From contig DAOLIT010000023.1 in assembly GCA_035328405.1 (NCBI GenBank), forward strand, positions 1-64,000: a stretch of 64,000 bases of DNA, written 5' to 3'. The notes beneath the pieces were generated by a model. That model ran no database searches. It was not told the DNA's origin and worked only from the letters and a program-made list of their open reading frames with translations. Below are positions 17,474 to 26,678 of the stretch, piece after piece; position 1 is the first letter of the stretch, and every line of letters begins with the position of its first letter. This stretch comes from JAEUKA01 sp035328405 (GTDB lineage Bacteria > Myxococcota_A > Polyangia > Palsa-1104 > JAEUJZ01). The position numbers and the translations under genes are program-made.

Positions 17474-18124
17474 ATGAAAAACAAACTTGCACTTTGCCTG
17501 CTTGCTGCTTCCTTTGGGACGTTTGCGCTTTCTTCCTGTGGCAACAACACAACCAACACACCGCCACCGCCGACAGAAACGCCCAGCTACACGATCGGAG
17601 GAAAGATGTCGGGCCTAGGCGGCGGTTCGGTAGTCCTCCAACTGAATGGGCAAGAAACCGTCACGATGAGTGCTGCGGGAACCTTCACCTTTAATACCAA
17701 AGTCCTGCGTGGCAACACCTACGCAGTCACAGTGAAGACCCAACCTTCTCAACCTCCCCAGACTTGCGATGTGTTTTCGGGATCGGGGACAGTGACATCG
17801 ATCAATGTCACGTCTGTCGAAGTCGTCTGCAAATTGACCACCTATCCCGTAAACGTGATGGTTATGGGTCTAAATGGGGCCACCGGCCTGGTGCTTCAAA
17901 ACAATGGCGGAGATGACCTGACCATCAATGTTGAGGGTACGTTCACCTTCTCCAAAGAAGTCCCAGAGGGGGGCAATTACAACGTCACCGTGAAGACACA
18001 ACCTGTGAAACGGGCATGTACGGTGACTTCTGGTTCTGGAGTCGCGACCAAAGAGACCGGAATCTCCGTCAATGTCAATTGCCTGACAACAGCACGGGCC
18101 GAGACAGAGGAAGAAACAGAGTAA
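17474..18124 (+). CDS. Lipoprotein with two ~80-residue beta repeats
   Basis: 216 residues. A lipoprotein signal ('LAASFGTFALSSCG') gives a lipidated Cys near residue 22, followed by a Thr/Pro linker. Two repeats follow (about 37-118 and 120-200) of the pattern 'GLxGGSVVLQLNG..xVxxxGxFTFxxxVxxGxxYxVTVKTQP...C.V.SGSGT....I..V.V.C', each with a conserved Cys pair. The tail is acidic ('ETEEETE'). This repeat is common in cell-surface lipoproteins of Myxococcota-like bacteria, and the function is unknown. The next gene is a longer paralogue with a matching leader, so this pair arose by tandem duplication. Confidence 0.85.
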   Translation: MKNKLALCLLAASFGTFALSSCGNNTTNTPPPPTETPSYTIGGKMSGLGGGSVVLQLNGQETVTMSAAGTFTFNTKVLRGNTYAVTVKTQPSQPPQTCDVFSGSGTVTSINVTSVEVVCKLTTYPVNVMVMGLNGATGLVLQNNGGDDLTINVEGTFTFSKEVPEGGNYNVTVKTQPVKRACTVTSGSGVATKETGISVNVNCLTTARAETEEETE

Positions 18125-18270
18125 CCATCCGCCTGTGTAGGCACGCCACCAATTCCCCCTCTCCTCTTTCCGGCACTAGGAAGAGAGATCAAAACGCGCC
18201 AAACGCATGCAGAAATAGGATTGCTGCGACGGCAAAAGAAGAGGTCGAGGACACTACTTGCGCATTCGGA

Positions 18271-18409
18271 AGTCCCGGCGTTACGCTCGTGAGTTGGGGG
18301 TTTCTGCCAGACCAAAGCCCTGGCGTGGCGAAGCAGAACGCAACGACTTGCTCGCACCACGCTGAAACGAACAGTTGAGTTCCCAAACTTCTATGCAGAG
18401 GTCAACAAC
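18271..18409 (+). repeat. Duplicated leader/promoter segment, copy 2
   Basis: Second copy of the segment at 17331-17473, lying directly upstream of the fibrinogen-like lipoprotein gene. The remaining part of the 285-base intergenic interval (18125-18270) shows no gene. Confidence 0.7.
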
Positions 18410-19597
18410 ATGAAAAAAACGCTTGCGCTTTGTTTGCTCGCCTTCGGTGCGTTCGGAACCTTTTCCCTTTCTTCGTGCGGTGACGGCACAACAAACCAAA
18501 CTGATCCGCCTCCCCCGGAGACGCCGACTTATTCCATCGGAGGCAATTTGACCGGCCTGGCTGGCGGCTCGGTCGTCCTCCAGCTCAACGGTCAGGAGGA
18601 TCTTGCTGTGAACGCTGCGGGTGCTTTCACGTTCAATACCAAGATACAAAAGGGCAACACCTATGCTGTCACAGTGAAAACCCAGCCTGCTCAACCTCCG
18701 CAAACGTGCCTGGTTGTTTCAGGAACCGGAACCGCGACCACAGCCAACATCACATCGGTGCTTGTGACCTGTGATCTGACAAAATTCCCCGTCGGCGGAA
18801 CAGTCGCTGGCTTGGGCACTGCAACAGGTCTTGTGCTGCAAAACAATGGTGCGGATGACTTGGCCGTCCAAATGGATGGTGCCTTCGCGTTCCAGACTCC
18901 CATTGCTGTGGGCGGCAACTATGCAGTGACCATCAGCACCCAACCGCAGGGACGTATTTGCGCCATCGCTTCCGGCACAGAAGCCGGTACTGTAGGCAAC
19001 GGGCCCGTGACTTCTGTCGTCGTCAACTGCACGGTCCCGACCAGTTGCAAAGCGATCAAAGACGCAATGCCTTCGGCTACAGACGGCGACTACACGATCG
19101 ATCCCGATGGTGGTGGCTCTGCGGCACCGCTGACCGTGTTCTGCGACATGACGACGGATGGAGGAGGATATACGTACTATCCCATCAAGTCAGGCGGCAT
19201 TTCGACCACCCGTTATGACCAACAAAATTCGTGTACGGCGGTGGGCCTCAAGATGGTCGTCGCGCGGACCAAAGCCCACATGACCGCCATGTGGTCCAAG
19301 TACGGAGCGAGCTACTTTGCGACGGTTCCCGGCGTATACGGACTCGCGGCTGGCAACTACACCTCGTGTGTCATGAACTCCAAAAACACCACGTGCGGGG
19401 CGAACTGGCGTGCCATTGATGGAGGTGCTTGGTGGGCGCGCGACACGACTTACGGTGAACCGAACGGGGATTACACACCCGGCTGCTGGCTAGGCGGCGG
19501 GGGTCTATACGACAACGGCCAAATGACTTTCAATGACTTGAACTGCGGTTACTCGACCGGTGCCACCTACCTTTGCTCGGACAACGCAAAACCGTAG
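18410..19597 (+). CDS. Lipoprotein with two beta repeats and fibrinogen-like C-terminal domain
   Basis: 395 residues. The lipoprotein signal ('LAFGAFGTFSLSSCG') and first ~210 residues are clearly paralogous to the preceding gene, with two repeats of the same Cys-containing beta unit. The remainder (~215-395) is a fibrinogen-related domain: 'TSCKAIKDAMPSATDGDYTIDPDG', 'LTVFCDMTTDGGGYTYYPI', several Trp/Cys residues and a 'NDLNCGYSTGATYLCSDN' ending. In bacteria such domains bind glycans or surface ligands. It is probably outer-membrane-anchored and surface-exposed. The domain is absent from the upstream copy, so it was either gained here or lost there. Confidence 0.85.
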   Translation: MKKTLALCLLAFGAFGTFSLSSCGDGTTNQTDPPPPETPTYSIGGNLTGLAGGSVVLQLNGQEDLAVNAAGAFTFNTKIQKGNTYAVTVKTQPAQPPQTCLVVSGTGTATTANITSVLVTCDLTKFPVGGTVAGLGTATGLVLQNNGADDLAVQMDGAFAFQTPIAVGGNYAVTISTQPQGRICAIASGTEAGTVGNGPVTSVVVNCTVPTSCKAIKDAMPSATDGDYTIDPDGGGSAAPLTVFCDMTTDGGGYTYYPIKSGGISTTRYDQQNSCTAVGLKMVVARTKAHMTAMWSKYGASYFATVPGVYGLAAGNYTSCVMNSKNTTCGANWRAIDGGAWWARDTTYGEPNGDYTPGCWLGGGGLYDNGQMTFNDLNCGYSTGATYLCSDNAKP

Positions 19598-19626
19598 TCT
19601 GTCCCATGTTCTAAGACACTCCCGCT

Positions 19627-20893
19627 TCAAAACAGAATCGGGATGTCCACCTGCACCACATGATATTTCCGCGTCGCCATGAGTCCGGCCAAACCAGGCT
19701 CGTACACCAGTGCAGGCCGAATCCATTTTCCTCCTGGTAGCTTGATGTGAAAACGGGGCCCGATTCCCACGCTCAAGTTGTGCCGCAAACCCTGCACCAG
19801 AAGCCCCTTGTCTGCATTCCCTTCATCCGCCACCACCGACTTCGGATCGGACAACCACCGCTGATACCGCAGCTCCGCCCCCAAAGACAGCCAGTTTGCG
19901 ACGAAATATCCGACATGCAAACCCGTCGTGAAATTGATCTTGTACGTATCGGGATTTGCGGCTTCGTTGCGAGCCCGGAAAAGCTGAAACAGAGTCACTT
20001 CAGCCTGGACCGTCAACCGATGTCCAATGAACGCCAAGTCGATTCCTTCGAGCAGTGCCCAGTCGTTCACCGCAAACATCACATTGTCGAGCGCAGACCT
20101 TGAAAGCTGACCCGCAGGCGCCTCGGCCAAACTCGCGCCTGGTTCGCTCGCACTGCTGACCCCTGAACCAACCGGAATCGTGGTTGCCGCAAACAGAGAC
20201 AACCGAAAGTGCTTCGCAAATTTGTGCGAATAGAAACCCCCCATTCAGCATGTTCGTCGAAGCCACACCACACTTGGTCAACGTCGTCTTCGGTTGACCC
20301 GTTGTAGCGTCGGTGGTCGTGGTGTCTTCACAATTGTCTGCGCCCGCTTCATCCCCCGTGATTCGGGGAGGTCTGTTTCCCACAACGCCGAAGCGAAAAA
20401 TGCCCATCCATGATGGATTGAACTTGTACCCAATCGTGGGAAGAAACGCGCTCGTGAAGCCAGGTTCCCAGCGTTCCTCTTGTCCAGCCGCAGCGAGGTT
20501 CTGCTGATAAAACGCGAACACCGTATCCAAGCGCAACACCGTCACGGGAACGATCGGACGCAAACCGAACGGCAGCGAATAGGGAGGAGGAGGAACCGCA
20601 GCGGGCAGCGTTTGCACGGGTGTTCCCGTCTGTGGAATAGGCGCATTTTCGGTTGGAGAGGGCTGAGAAGGAGTCCCCCCTTGACCGAGATCCGTGACCG
20701 GACTCGTAGGCGTCAGAGAATAGGGCGGCGGCGGCGGAAACGCGCTGTTTGGTGATCCAACAACCGGAATTTCCGTTTTTTCTGCGGTGGATGGTGAAGA
20801 CTGCGCCAAGCCAAGCGTCGGCCAACACAAAGGCAACACGGCCAACAGCAGACCGCGAAAGGGGGACGAAAGAGACTGATGTTTTGCATTCAT
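19627..20893 (-). pseudogene. Outer-membrane-type protein gene with one-base frameshift
   Basis: The start is the ATG at 20893 (preceded by CAGGAG). A signal peptide ('GLLLAVLPLCWPTLGLAQ') and a long Pro/Thr-rich linker with two 'PPPPYSL' copies lead into a beta-rich body. In the body the frame runs as '...STNMLNGGF' until a run of six G (minus strand; 20237-20242 on plus), after which similarity continues one frame over as '...GGFYSHKFAKHFRLSLF...' to a stop at 19627, ending in Phe as outer-membrane barrels do. Removing one G restores a continuous ~420-residue protein. This could be a sequencing or assembly error, a real mutation, or phase variation. The closing 'YHVVQVDIPILF' and alternating strands suggest a porin-like barrel. 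Function unknown. Confidence 0.75.
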
Positions 20894-21151
20894 GACGGAC
20901 TCCTGAAAAGACCCCCCCAAAACCGGAGTACCTACAAAGCGTGCAAGCACTGCGAAATGGGAGTTATGAGACGCAACACTTGTTTCACCCAAAAGGCCGA
21001 AACTCAGCGTCCGCAGTCATCGTGCAAAAACGTCTCGCACACTGCACGGACTATTGTCACAACCGGTTGGGATTCTGCGATGGTTTCTGTCACCCCGATT
21101 TCAGGGAGGTCTCGACTTCAGGGAATCCGCTGCTGCGGAGATCGCTTCCCC

Positions 21152-21550
21152 TTACTTCGCGAGCGAACGAATGTGTTGCGCGAGCGCCTGCAACAATTCG
21201 GTTTTGTCCGCCAGGTCTGGATTCGGGGGCATCGCCGCGCTCTTGCCCACTGCCGAACCACCACTTTTCACGATGTTGATGATGTAGTCGTCTTTGACCG
21301 ATGTCATCCACGCCTTGTCTTGGAAATTGCGCGGTTTGGGAGTCAATCCAGCCGATCCGGCCCCGTCTCCCGCACCCTGCGCACCGTGGCACACCGCACA
21401 ACGGGTCGAAAACAGTTCCTGAGCTTCCTTCATCATCGGGGTATTGGCTGCTGCACTCCCTCCACCTGAAGCTCCGCCGCCCTTGTTGCAAGCCGAAGCA
21501 AAGGCGAAAGAGGAAAGTGCAAGTGCAGCAAAAAGAACATTCCGTTTCAT
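21152..21550 (-). CDS. Small lipoprotein cytochrome c
   Basis: 132 residues. Lipoprotein signal ('LALSSFAFASACNKGG', Cys ~21), Gly/Ser/Ala linker, then a class I cytochrome c with 'CAVCHG' (heme attachment) and a distal Met in 'KSAAMPPNPDL'. It is periplasmic and membrane-tethered. Its ATG overlaps the stop of the upstream Rrf2 regulator (ATGA), so the two are translationally coupled. Given nirK 4 kb away, it may be an electron donor for nitrite or oxygen reduction, though this is inference only. The gene is preceded downstream by a 257-base gap (20894-21151) with no recognised feature. Confidence 0.9.
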   Translation of the reverse strand: MKRNVLFAALALSSFAFASACNKGGGASGGGSAAANTPMMKEAQELFSTRCAVCHGAQGAGDGAGSAGLTPKPRNFQDKAWMTSVKDDYIINIVKSGGSAVGKSAAMPPNPDLADKTELLQALAQHIRSLAK

Positions 21551-21999
21551 GTTTTTTTTCTCCTGGGTTGGGTGGGTACAAGTGGCGCTTTTTCATTCTC
21601 AAACCGAGCAATTTCCCTCAGCGTTGTTCGCCGGAGAAAATCCGCAACACGCTCGCGTTCCTCGGTCCAAAAACTGTGCGCCGGACAATCGCGTTCTTCT
21701 GAACAAGCCGCAGCGCCCAACATGCAGCGCTTCAGCACAATGGGGTCGTCAAAGGCCGCGCATATCTCGAACAGCGTGACCTCCTCTGCGCGTCGAGCCA
21801 AAGTCACGCCCCCGTTCGTCCCCCTTTGCGTTGAAAGAAACCCCTTCCGCGCAAGTTGATGAACGATTTTGGCCAAATAGGCCGGCGGGATTCCGGTGGC
21901 TTGGGCGATGTCGCGCACAAACAGAGCACCGTGTTGCCTTTGTATTCGGCTCAGGTGCCCCAACGCAGCGATCGCGTATCCAACCGTCTGGCTCAGCAT
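21547..21999 (-). CDS. Rrf2-family Fe-S regulator (NsrR/IscR-like)
   Basis: 150 residues from Met at 21999 ('MLSQTVGYAIAAL', the usual family opening; an ATG at 22011 adds four residues). Seen: winged helix-turn-helix ('ALFVRDIAQATGIPPAYLAKIVHQLARKGFL', 'RGTNGGVTLAR') and a three-cysteine cluster 'CMLGAAACSEERDC' with the 'C-x6-C-x5-C' spacing that holds an Fe-S cluster in NsrR/IscR/RsrR. Such proteins are repressors released by nitric oxide or redox change. Overlap with the cytochrome c gene and proximity to nirK suggest an NO-responsive regulator, but the sensed signal cannot be fixed from sequence. Confidence 0.85.
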   Translation of the reverse strand: MLSQTVGYAIAALGHLSRIQRQHGALFVRDIAQATGIPPAYLAKIVHQLARKGFLSTQRGTNGGVTLARRAEEVTLFEICAAFDDPIVLKRCMLGAAACSEERDCPAHSFWTEERERVADFLRRTTLREIARFENEKAPLVPTQPRRKKT

Positions 22000-22174
22000 G
22001 AGTAGCGCCATCTAGCGACCATGCGACCTGTTTGTCAATTGATAAGTTGTCTTTTGACCTCTCTGTCATTTCTGTCATTTTGTTGCTCGTTGACAGGGTG
22101 CGCACCGACGGAAAAACGTTCCCACAACGAAGCTGGATTTCGTCCGAAAATCGGTGTTGCGAGGTTTTTCATCC

Positions 22175-24190
22175 ATGGCGAAGTACGATCAGAAGGTCTC
22201 TGCACCGGTTTTTGACCCCCCAAAACAAGCCACTCCGAAACATTCCGAACACAAGCCCGCGTCTCCCTTGTCTCCCGTAGCCGGTGTTCGCCAGGGTGCT
22301 GCAAACGCCGCCGAAAACATACAACGGCACCTTCCCTATTTTCCCGCACTCCCGTTTCCGCATTTTGGAGACGATGCCAAACCGAGCCCGAGTGCAGCAG
22401 CTCCCATTGAGGGCGCTGCCAAAGCCGCGGCCAAAATCGCGGAAGCCATCGGTCCCAAAACAGTTTCGACAGGCCCACTCCCCACTGCGGACGCAAATGA
22501 AGGGGCGGAAAAAGGGGCCGCGAAAATCGGTGCCTCACTCGGCGTACAAACCGGTGTCAAAAGTCAGGAAATCTCGCGGGGTGCTGCATCCACCGAACTT
22601 GGGGGTGTCCTATCGGGCAAAGACCTCATGTGCCGGCGGTTTCCCGATGAAGATCTGCTGAGTGAGGGACCGCGTGATCCAAAAGCGGACGCCGAAGTCA
22701 CGCACGCCAAGGAAGTGCGCGATCAACTGGTCACGCAAATGGCCGAAATGAAGGACGTGACCCCCGAACAGCAAGCCATGATCTTGGAGCGGACCCAAGG
22801 GCTGACCGGCGATGCGCTCGTCGCAGAGATGAAGTTCCTGGAAAACGCGCTCAAGACCCCCAATGCCGACCGCGCGCTCAATGCCTACGCCGATCTGAGC
22901 ACGATGATCGCCGAAAATCCCGAGGCTGCGGAACGCCTTACCCCAGACATGATGGGCATGTTGGTGACAGGTGTAGCCAATCCGCGTACAGACTCGGATC
23001 GAGGTCAGGCTGGCGTACTCGGCGGAAAACAAGTGCGAGACGCAGCAGAGGCGCTGCTGACCATGAGCCAGTCGGATTATGACAAGCTCAGCGACGCGCT
23101 TGGGAATGCCGGAAAGGACGACAAAGGCAAGGCAGTGGCGGGGGCGGATGCGGCGGCGGAACAGGCTCTGGTGCTCAAAGCACTCGCTGCGCGCAAAGAA
23201 CTGTTGCTCGATCACGAGCCTGGCCCCGATGGTCTGTCCAAAGCCGACCTCGCCATGGAGGAACTAACCGGGTTTGCCAAAGACATCCGAGGCGAAAAGC
23301 GGGCCGATTTGATCCGCACAACGACGGCGCTGGATATCGACGACACAAACACAAACACAACGAATCCGACCACGCTCGACAAGCCCGGTGAAGATACGAA
23401 GACCGACAACGACGGGTTGTTCCAGAGATTCACAACCACCTGCGGACCGACGACCGCGCAGATGGTCGCTGCAGAGTACGATCCGATCTATGCTCGACGA
23501 CTGCACGACGAGGGCTTCAACAATGCCGATCCGACGACGGCGACCTCGCGACAACAGCAGGAAACGCTCGAAAACAACGGTGGTAACGCGGTTTCACGAC
23601 TCGGCAACAAGGCGACTACCGCTGCAAACACCGGCCTGAACGCCGCCGAGGCCTCCAATTCCATCACGCATGATGAACGGATGGCCGTCGAGCGTTACTT
23701 GTATTACCGATCGAATCCCAAGCCCGAAGACCTGGCCGCAATCAACGCTTCGCTTGAAAAAGTCCGCGCTGAAAACGGCGGGCACCCTACAGAGGCCGAG
23801 GTCAACGCGATCCGATATAACGCTGGAAAGGACAACAAAACGGGCGAGGGAATGTATTTGCCGCCTGCTCTGAACGCCATCGCCAGCGACGCGGCCAACG
23901 ACGACTTCAGCCAGCTTGGGGTCAACTACAACGACATGGCCGATCGCCTAAAAGATGGCCAACCTGTTCCGATCCGCAACGAATCTTGGGGCGGCCACTT
24001 CATGATGGTTTCCGACGTGCGCGGAGAGGGAAAAGATCAGAAATTCCTGGTTTCCGATCCTTGGACCGGCGCGACCCGCTGGATGACCGCAGCACAGATG
24101 AAAAACGGCGATTTCGACGACGTATTCGGCATTCCTGCCGGAGGCATCACGACCATGTATGGTGACAAAGAGTTTGAAGCCAATTCATGA
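22175..24190 (+). CDS. C39-like cysteine peptidase with repetitive N-terminus
   Basis: 671 residues from the ATG at 22175; a TTG 21 bases upstream is possible. No signal peptide. The N-terminal ~150 residues carry spaced copies of 'GAxxAAxxI' (three visible). The middle (~170-390) is helical and charged. The C-terminal part resembles the C39-like/papain-fold: 'TTCGPTTAQM' with Cys423, 'GGHFMMVSDV' with His608 and 'VSDPWTG' with Asp628, giving a plausible Cys-His-Asp triad. It lacks a membrane or ABC domain, unlike bacteriocin exporters. It could be a secreted effector or toxin-like protease. The gene immediately downstream encodes a signal-peptide protein of unknown function that might be a partner. 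Confidence 0.7.
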   Translation: MAKYDQKVSAPVFDPPKQATPKHSEHKPASPLSPVAGVRQGAANAAENIQRHLPYFPALPFPHFGDDAKPSPSAAAPIEGAAKAAAKIAEAIGPKTVSTGPLPTADANEGAEKGAAKIGASLGVQTGVKSQEISRGAASTELGGVLSGKDLMCRRFPDEDLLSEGPRDPKADAEVTHAKEVRDQLVTQMAEMKDVTPEQQAMILERTQGLTGDALVAEMKFLENALKTPNADRALNAYADLSTMIAENPEAAERLTPDMMGMLVTGVANPRTDSDRGQAGVLGGKQVRDAAEALLTMSQSDYDKLSDALGNAGKDDKGKAVAGADAAAEQALVLKALAARKELLLDHEPGPDGLSKADLAMEELTGFAKDIRGEKRADLIRTTTALDIDDTNTNTTNPTTLDKPGEDTKTDNDGLFQRFTTTCGPTTAQMVAAEYDPIYARRLHDEGFNNADPTTATSRQQQETLENNGGNAVSRLGNKATTAANTGLNAAEASNSITHDERMAVERYLYYRSNPKPEDLAAINASLEKVRAENGGHPTEAEVNAIRYNAGKDNKTGEGMYLPPALNAIASDAANDDFSQLGVNYNDMADRLKDGQPVPIRNESWGGHFMMVSDVRGEGKDQKFLVSDPWTGATRWMTAAQMKNGDFDDVFGIPAGGITTMYGDKEFEANS

Positions 24191-24200
24191 TGCGTTTCTC

Positions 24201-24788
24201 ATGATGCGTTTCAAAACACCAACGGCACACTTTTTTTTGTCGCTTGCTCTGGGAGCTACCCTGATGACTTCTCCGTCTGTACTTGCCGCCCCCGAAAAGA
24301 CCCCAAATTGGGTGTCTTTTTCCCAAAGTGCTCCGTATTTGCCGCCGGAATTTTTGCCTTCTTCCCAAAAAGCCGTGGCCTCCTTGCCGCTACCTACACG
24401 GAAAAAGGCCGAGGCTCTCCTCGAAGAATTGACCCGGCAAACCCAGAACCCCGCACAGCTTGGTCATGTAAAAGACCTGCTCACACAGAGCCTCCCCGGT
24501 TTCGCTCCCAAGGATCACCACATGAGCGGGCCCCATCCACACCGGGCCGCAGTCGAACGAGCGATCATCCTTGTTTTGCACGGTTTGGTGTACCGACTCG
24601 CGGGTCAAATTCCCTCTGCGAAAAAGCCTGATGAAACGGCGCAAACTTTTTTGCGCACCCTCAATGCCTTGCCTCTTTTTGAATTTGATCAGGCCTCAAA
24701 AGTCCGCCTTCACATCGAAGCCAGAGAAGCGATGGGGCACACTTTCTACCTCGGCCTCGTCACCGCCCACCCCGACCTAAACCCCTAA
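24201..24788 (+). CDS. Exported protein of unknown function
   Basis: 195 residues starting MMRFKTPTAH, with a signal peptide ('FFLSLALGATLMTSPSVLA', cleavage after LAA). The mature part is mainly helical, with a Pro-rich opening and a 'HHMSGPHPHRAAVERAIILVLHGLVYRLAG' segment. No family recognised. The start region is odd: the 12 bases ATGATGCGTTTC occur twice in succession (24187-24198 and 24201-24212). The first copy runs into a stop after five codons, so the second is the working start. It lies 10 bases after the C39-like peptidase gene and is probably co-transcribed with it. Confidence 0.65.
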   Translation: MMRFKTPTAHFFLSLALGATLMTSPSVLAAPEKTPNWVSFSQSAPYLPPEFLPSSQKAVASLPLPTRKKAEALLEELTRQTQNPAQLGHVKDLLTQSLPGFAPKDHHMSGPHPHRAAVERAIILVLHGLVYRLAGQIPSAKKPDETAQTFLRTLNALPLFEFDQASKVRLHIEAREAMGHTFYLGLVTAHPDLNP

Positions 24789-24899
24789 TGCCCCACACCG
24801 CCCCACACCCATTTCCTGCCCCCCATTGCGGTGTATGGAAGAACGAAAAGGACTTTCCCCTACCCCGATAATCCCCGCAGAGTCTGTGTTTGGTCCGCG

Positions 24900-25529
24900 C
24901 TAGTCCGCACTCCTTTTGAAACGACTCTGCTTGTATCCCTCACGCGCGCTGACCTCCTGAAACCATCGCGAAACGGAAGGATGGGAATCGATCGACTGCC
25001 CTCCCCATTGGGTCAAGTGGATGGCTTCGGCCAATGCAATGTCTGCGACGGAAAACTGGCTTCCCCCAAAATAGGTCTGCCTGGACAAAACCGCCTCCAT
25101 GATGCGCAGTGGTTCTTGAGCATCTTTGTACGATTTGTCGAGAGCAGCCTGGTCCAAAGTCTGTCCCATCATCGGATACAAGATCTTCACATACCACGGT
25201 TTGGACAGCGGTCCGTGCCCTTCTGCCGATGCCCACACCAACCACTGGATCGCCTGCCAACGATCGTTTCCGCTCTCTGCAATCAGAGCCCCTTTCCCAT
25301 ACGTATCGGCCAGGTACAGCAAGATCGCATTCGATTCGACGATCACTGTGTCTCCATCCACCAGCGTCGGCGTTTTGTGGCCAGGATTGAGCGCCATGTA
25401 TTCCGGCTTGTGCTGTTCCCCCTTCATCAGATCCACGACCTGAAAGTCATACGCTCGACCGAGTTCCACAAGTGCCCATTGAACCTTGCGCGTGTGCGCA
25501 GACATCGTCATCCCATACAGTTTGATCAT
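24900..25529 (-). CDS. Glutathione S-transferase family protein
   Basis: 209 residues with an N-terminal thioredoxin-fold domain (1-80: 'MIKLYGMTMSAHTRKVQWALVELG', cis-Pro 'KTPTLVDGD', 'ESNAILLYLAD') and a C-terminal helical domain with 'FSVADIALAEAIH' (N-capping box, Asp). Cytoplasmic; such proteins conjugate glutathione to electrophiles or act as isomerases. The substrate cannot be told. It stands alone on the minus strand; the 111-base interval 24789-24899 shows only C-rich sequence and no terminator that I could defend. Confidence 0.9.
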   Translation of the reverse strand: MIKLYGMTMSAHTRKVQWALVELGRAYDFQVVDLMKGEQHKPEYMALNPGHKTPTLVDGDTVIVESNAILLYLADTYGKGALIAESGNDRWQAIQWLVWASAEGHGPLSKPWYVKILYPMMGQTLDQAALDKSYKDAQEPLRIMEAVLSRQTYFGGSQFSVADIALAEAIHLTQWGGQSIDSHPSVSRWFQEVSAREGYKQSRFKRSAD

Positions 25530-25601
25530 CGGTTGTCTCCCCTTTTCTCACATTGGCTCAAAGCAGACTGCGAAAGCGACGTGCAGAATATCACGCGCCA
25601 T

Positions 25602-26591
25602 TCATTCCAGGAATTTTGAACTTTTCCGACGGAAAAATCGCACATTCAACGCGAGCAGTGCAAACAGAATGCCACTCCCCCAAAACAACGTCACGATCCC
25701 GCGCCGCGATTTTGCAGACGCAACTTCGCAACCCGCCACGACCGCAGGAAGCGAACATTGTTGGGGGTCCGCATATGCAGGATACGTATCCAGGATTCCG
25801 GCCAGATCATCGGAAGTTGGTGCTCTGCGCTGCTCGGAAGGAATCAGATTGGGATACATGAGTGCTTCAAACGCAGTCTGCATCGCAGGCGTCGTGGGGC
25901 GCAACACGTCCACCTGTTCGCAAGAGGGAACCTTGTTTCCCCTTTGATCTGTTTCACATGTCGCAGCAAGGGGGTCCAGCGAACACGTATGATCCAATCC
26001 CAAAACGTGTCCCAATTCGTGTGTCATGACCCACCGTAAATCGGCCAAACGACGGTTGTCTGTTGATACAAAAGATGCGGTCTGTGCGGCATCCACGAAC
26101 CGAAAGTGAACCGCATTCAGATCGATGTCTGCATCCACCAAACGACCATCCAGGCCTGGGTCATCCGGTTTGTTGAGCCAAGACACGGTGGTCAAACCTG
26201 CGGCGGACGAATCGAACGGAACCTTGCTTCTCGTTTCCGTCGCTGGCCTCCCCCAAAAACCAAACCGAAATTTCACGTAATTCAAACGATCGGTTTGGCT
26301 GGCCTCACGCGAATCGTCTGCGGAAAGTTGCACAAAACGCACAAAACCCGTTGGAAACAGTCGATCATTCCAACTGTTGATCGACATCGTGATGTCCGAC
26401 AGAACTTCCGCTGTGGGTCGTTCATCTCGCTGATATTCTGCATCCGGCTGCACATAGATACAGCTTTGTTCCCAACGAACCAGACGACAGGAGACGTTGG
26501 TCCGTGTCCTCACATAGGCGTGGCCGTTTCCGAGCGATCCAAACAAGAACAACAGCCAGACTCCTATGACGGAACCAAGATGTCGTGGCAT
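25602..26591 (-). CDS. Secreted matrixin-like zinc metalloprotease with C-terminal anchor
   Basis: 329 residues. Signal peptide ('GVWLLFLFGSLGNGHA'). Catalytic zinc motif 'HELGHVLGLDH' (HExxHxxGxxH, about 195-205) followed by a Met-turn 'EALMYPN', as in metzincins. Cysteine pairs ('CSLDPLAATCETD', 'CEQVD') flank the site. The C-terminus has a membrane segment ('GIVTLFWGSGILFALLALNV') with an Arg/Lys tail, reminiscent of the sorting/anchoring signals of Myxococcota surface proteins. It likely acts on extracellular or envelope proteins. Monocistronic. Confidence 0.85.
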   Translation of the reverse strand: MPRHLGSVIGVWLLFLFGSLGNGHAYVRTRTNVSCRLVRWEQSCIYVQPDAEYQRDERPTAEVLSDITMSINSWNDRLFPTGFVRFVQLSADDSREASQTDRLNYVKFRFGFWGRPATETRSKVPFDSSAAGLTTVSWLNKPDDPGLDGRLVDADIDLNAVHFRFVDAAQTASFVSTDNRRLADLRWVMTHELGHVLGLDHTCSLDPLAATCETDQRGNKVPSCEQVDVLRPTTPAMQTAFEALMYPNLIPSEQRRAPTSDDLAGILDTYPAYADPQQCSLPAVVAGCEVASAKSRRGIVTLFWGSGILFALLALNVRFFRRKSSKFLE

Positions 26592-26678
26592 CCAAGAATC
26601 CCCCCAAAAACCATGGTATAGGAGTCTTCAAAAAAAGATCCGCAGTGCAAGCAAAATTGGACATGTTACTCTCGGGAA

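Noticed and set aside
24789..24899. Rho-independent terminator after the exported-protein gene
   Set aside because: C-rich repeats are present but no stable stem followed by a T run could be drawn.
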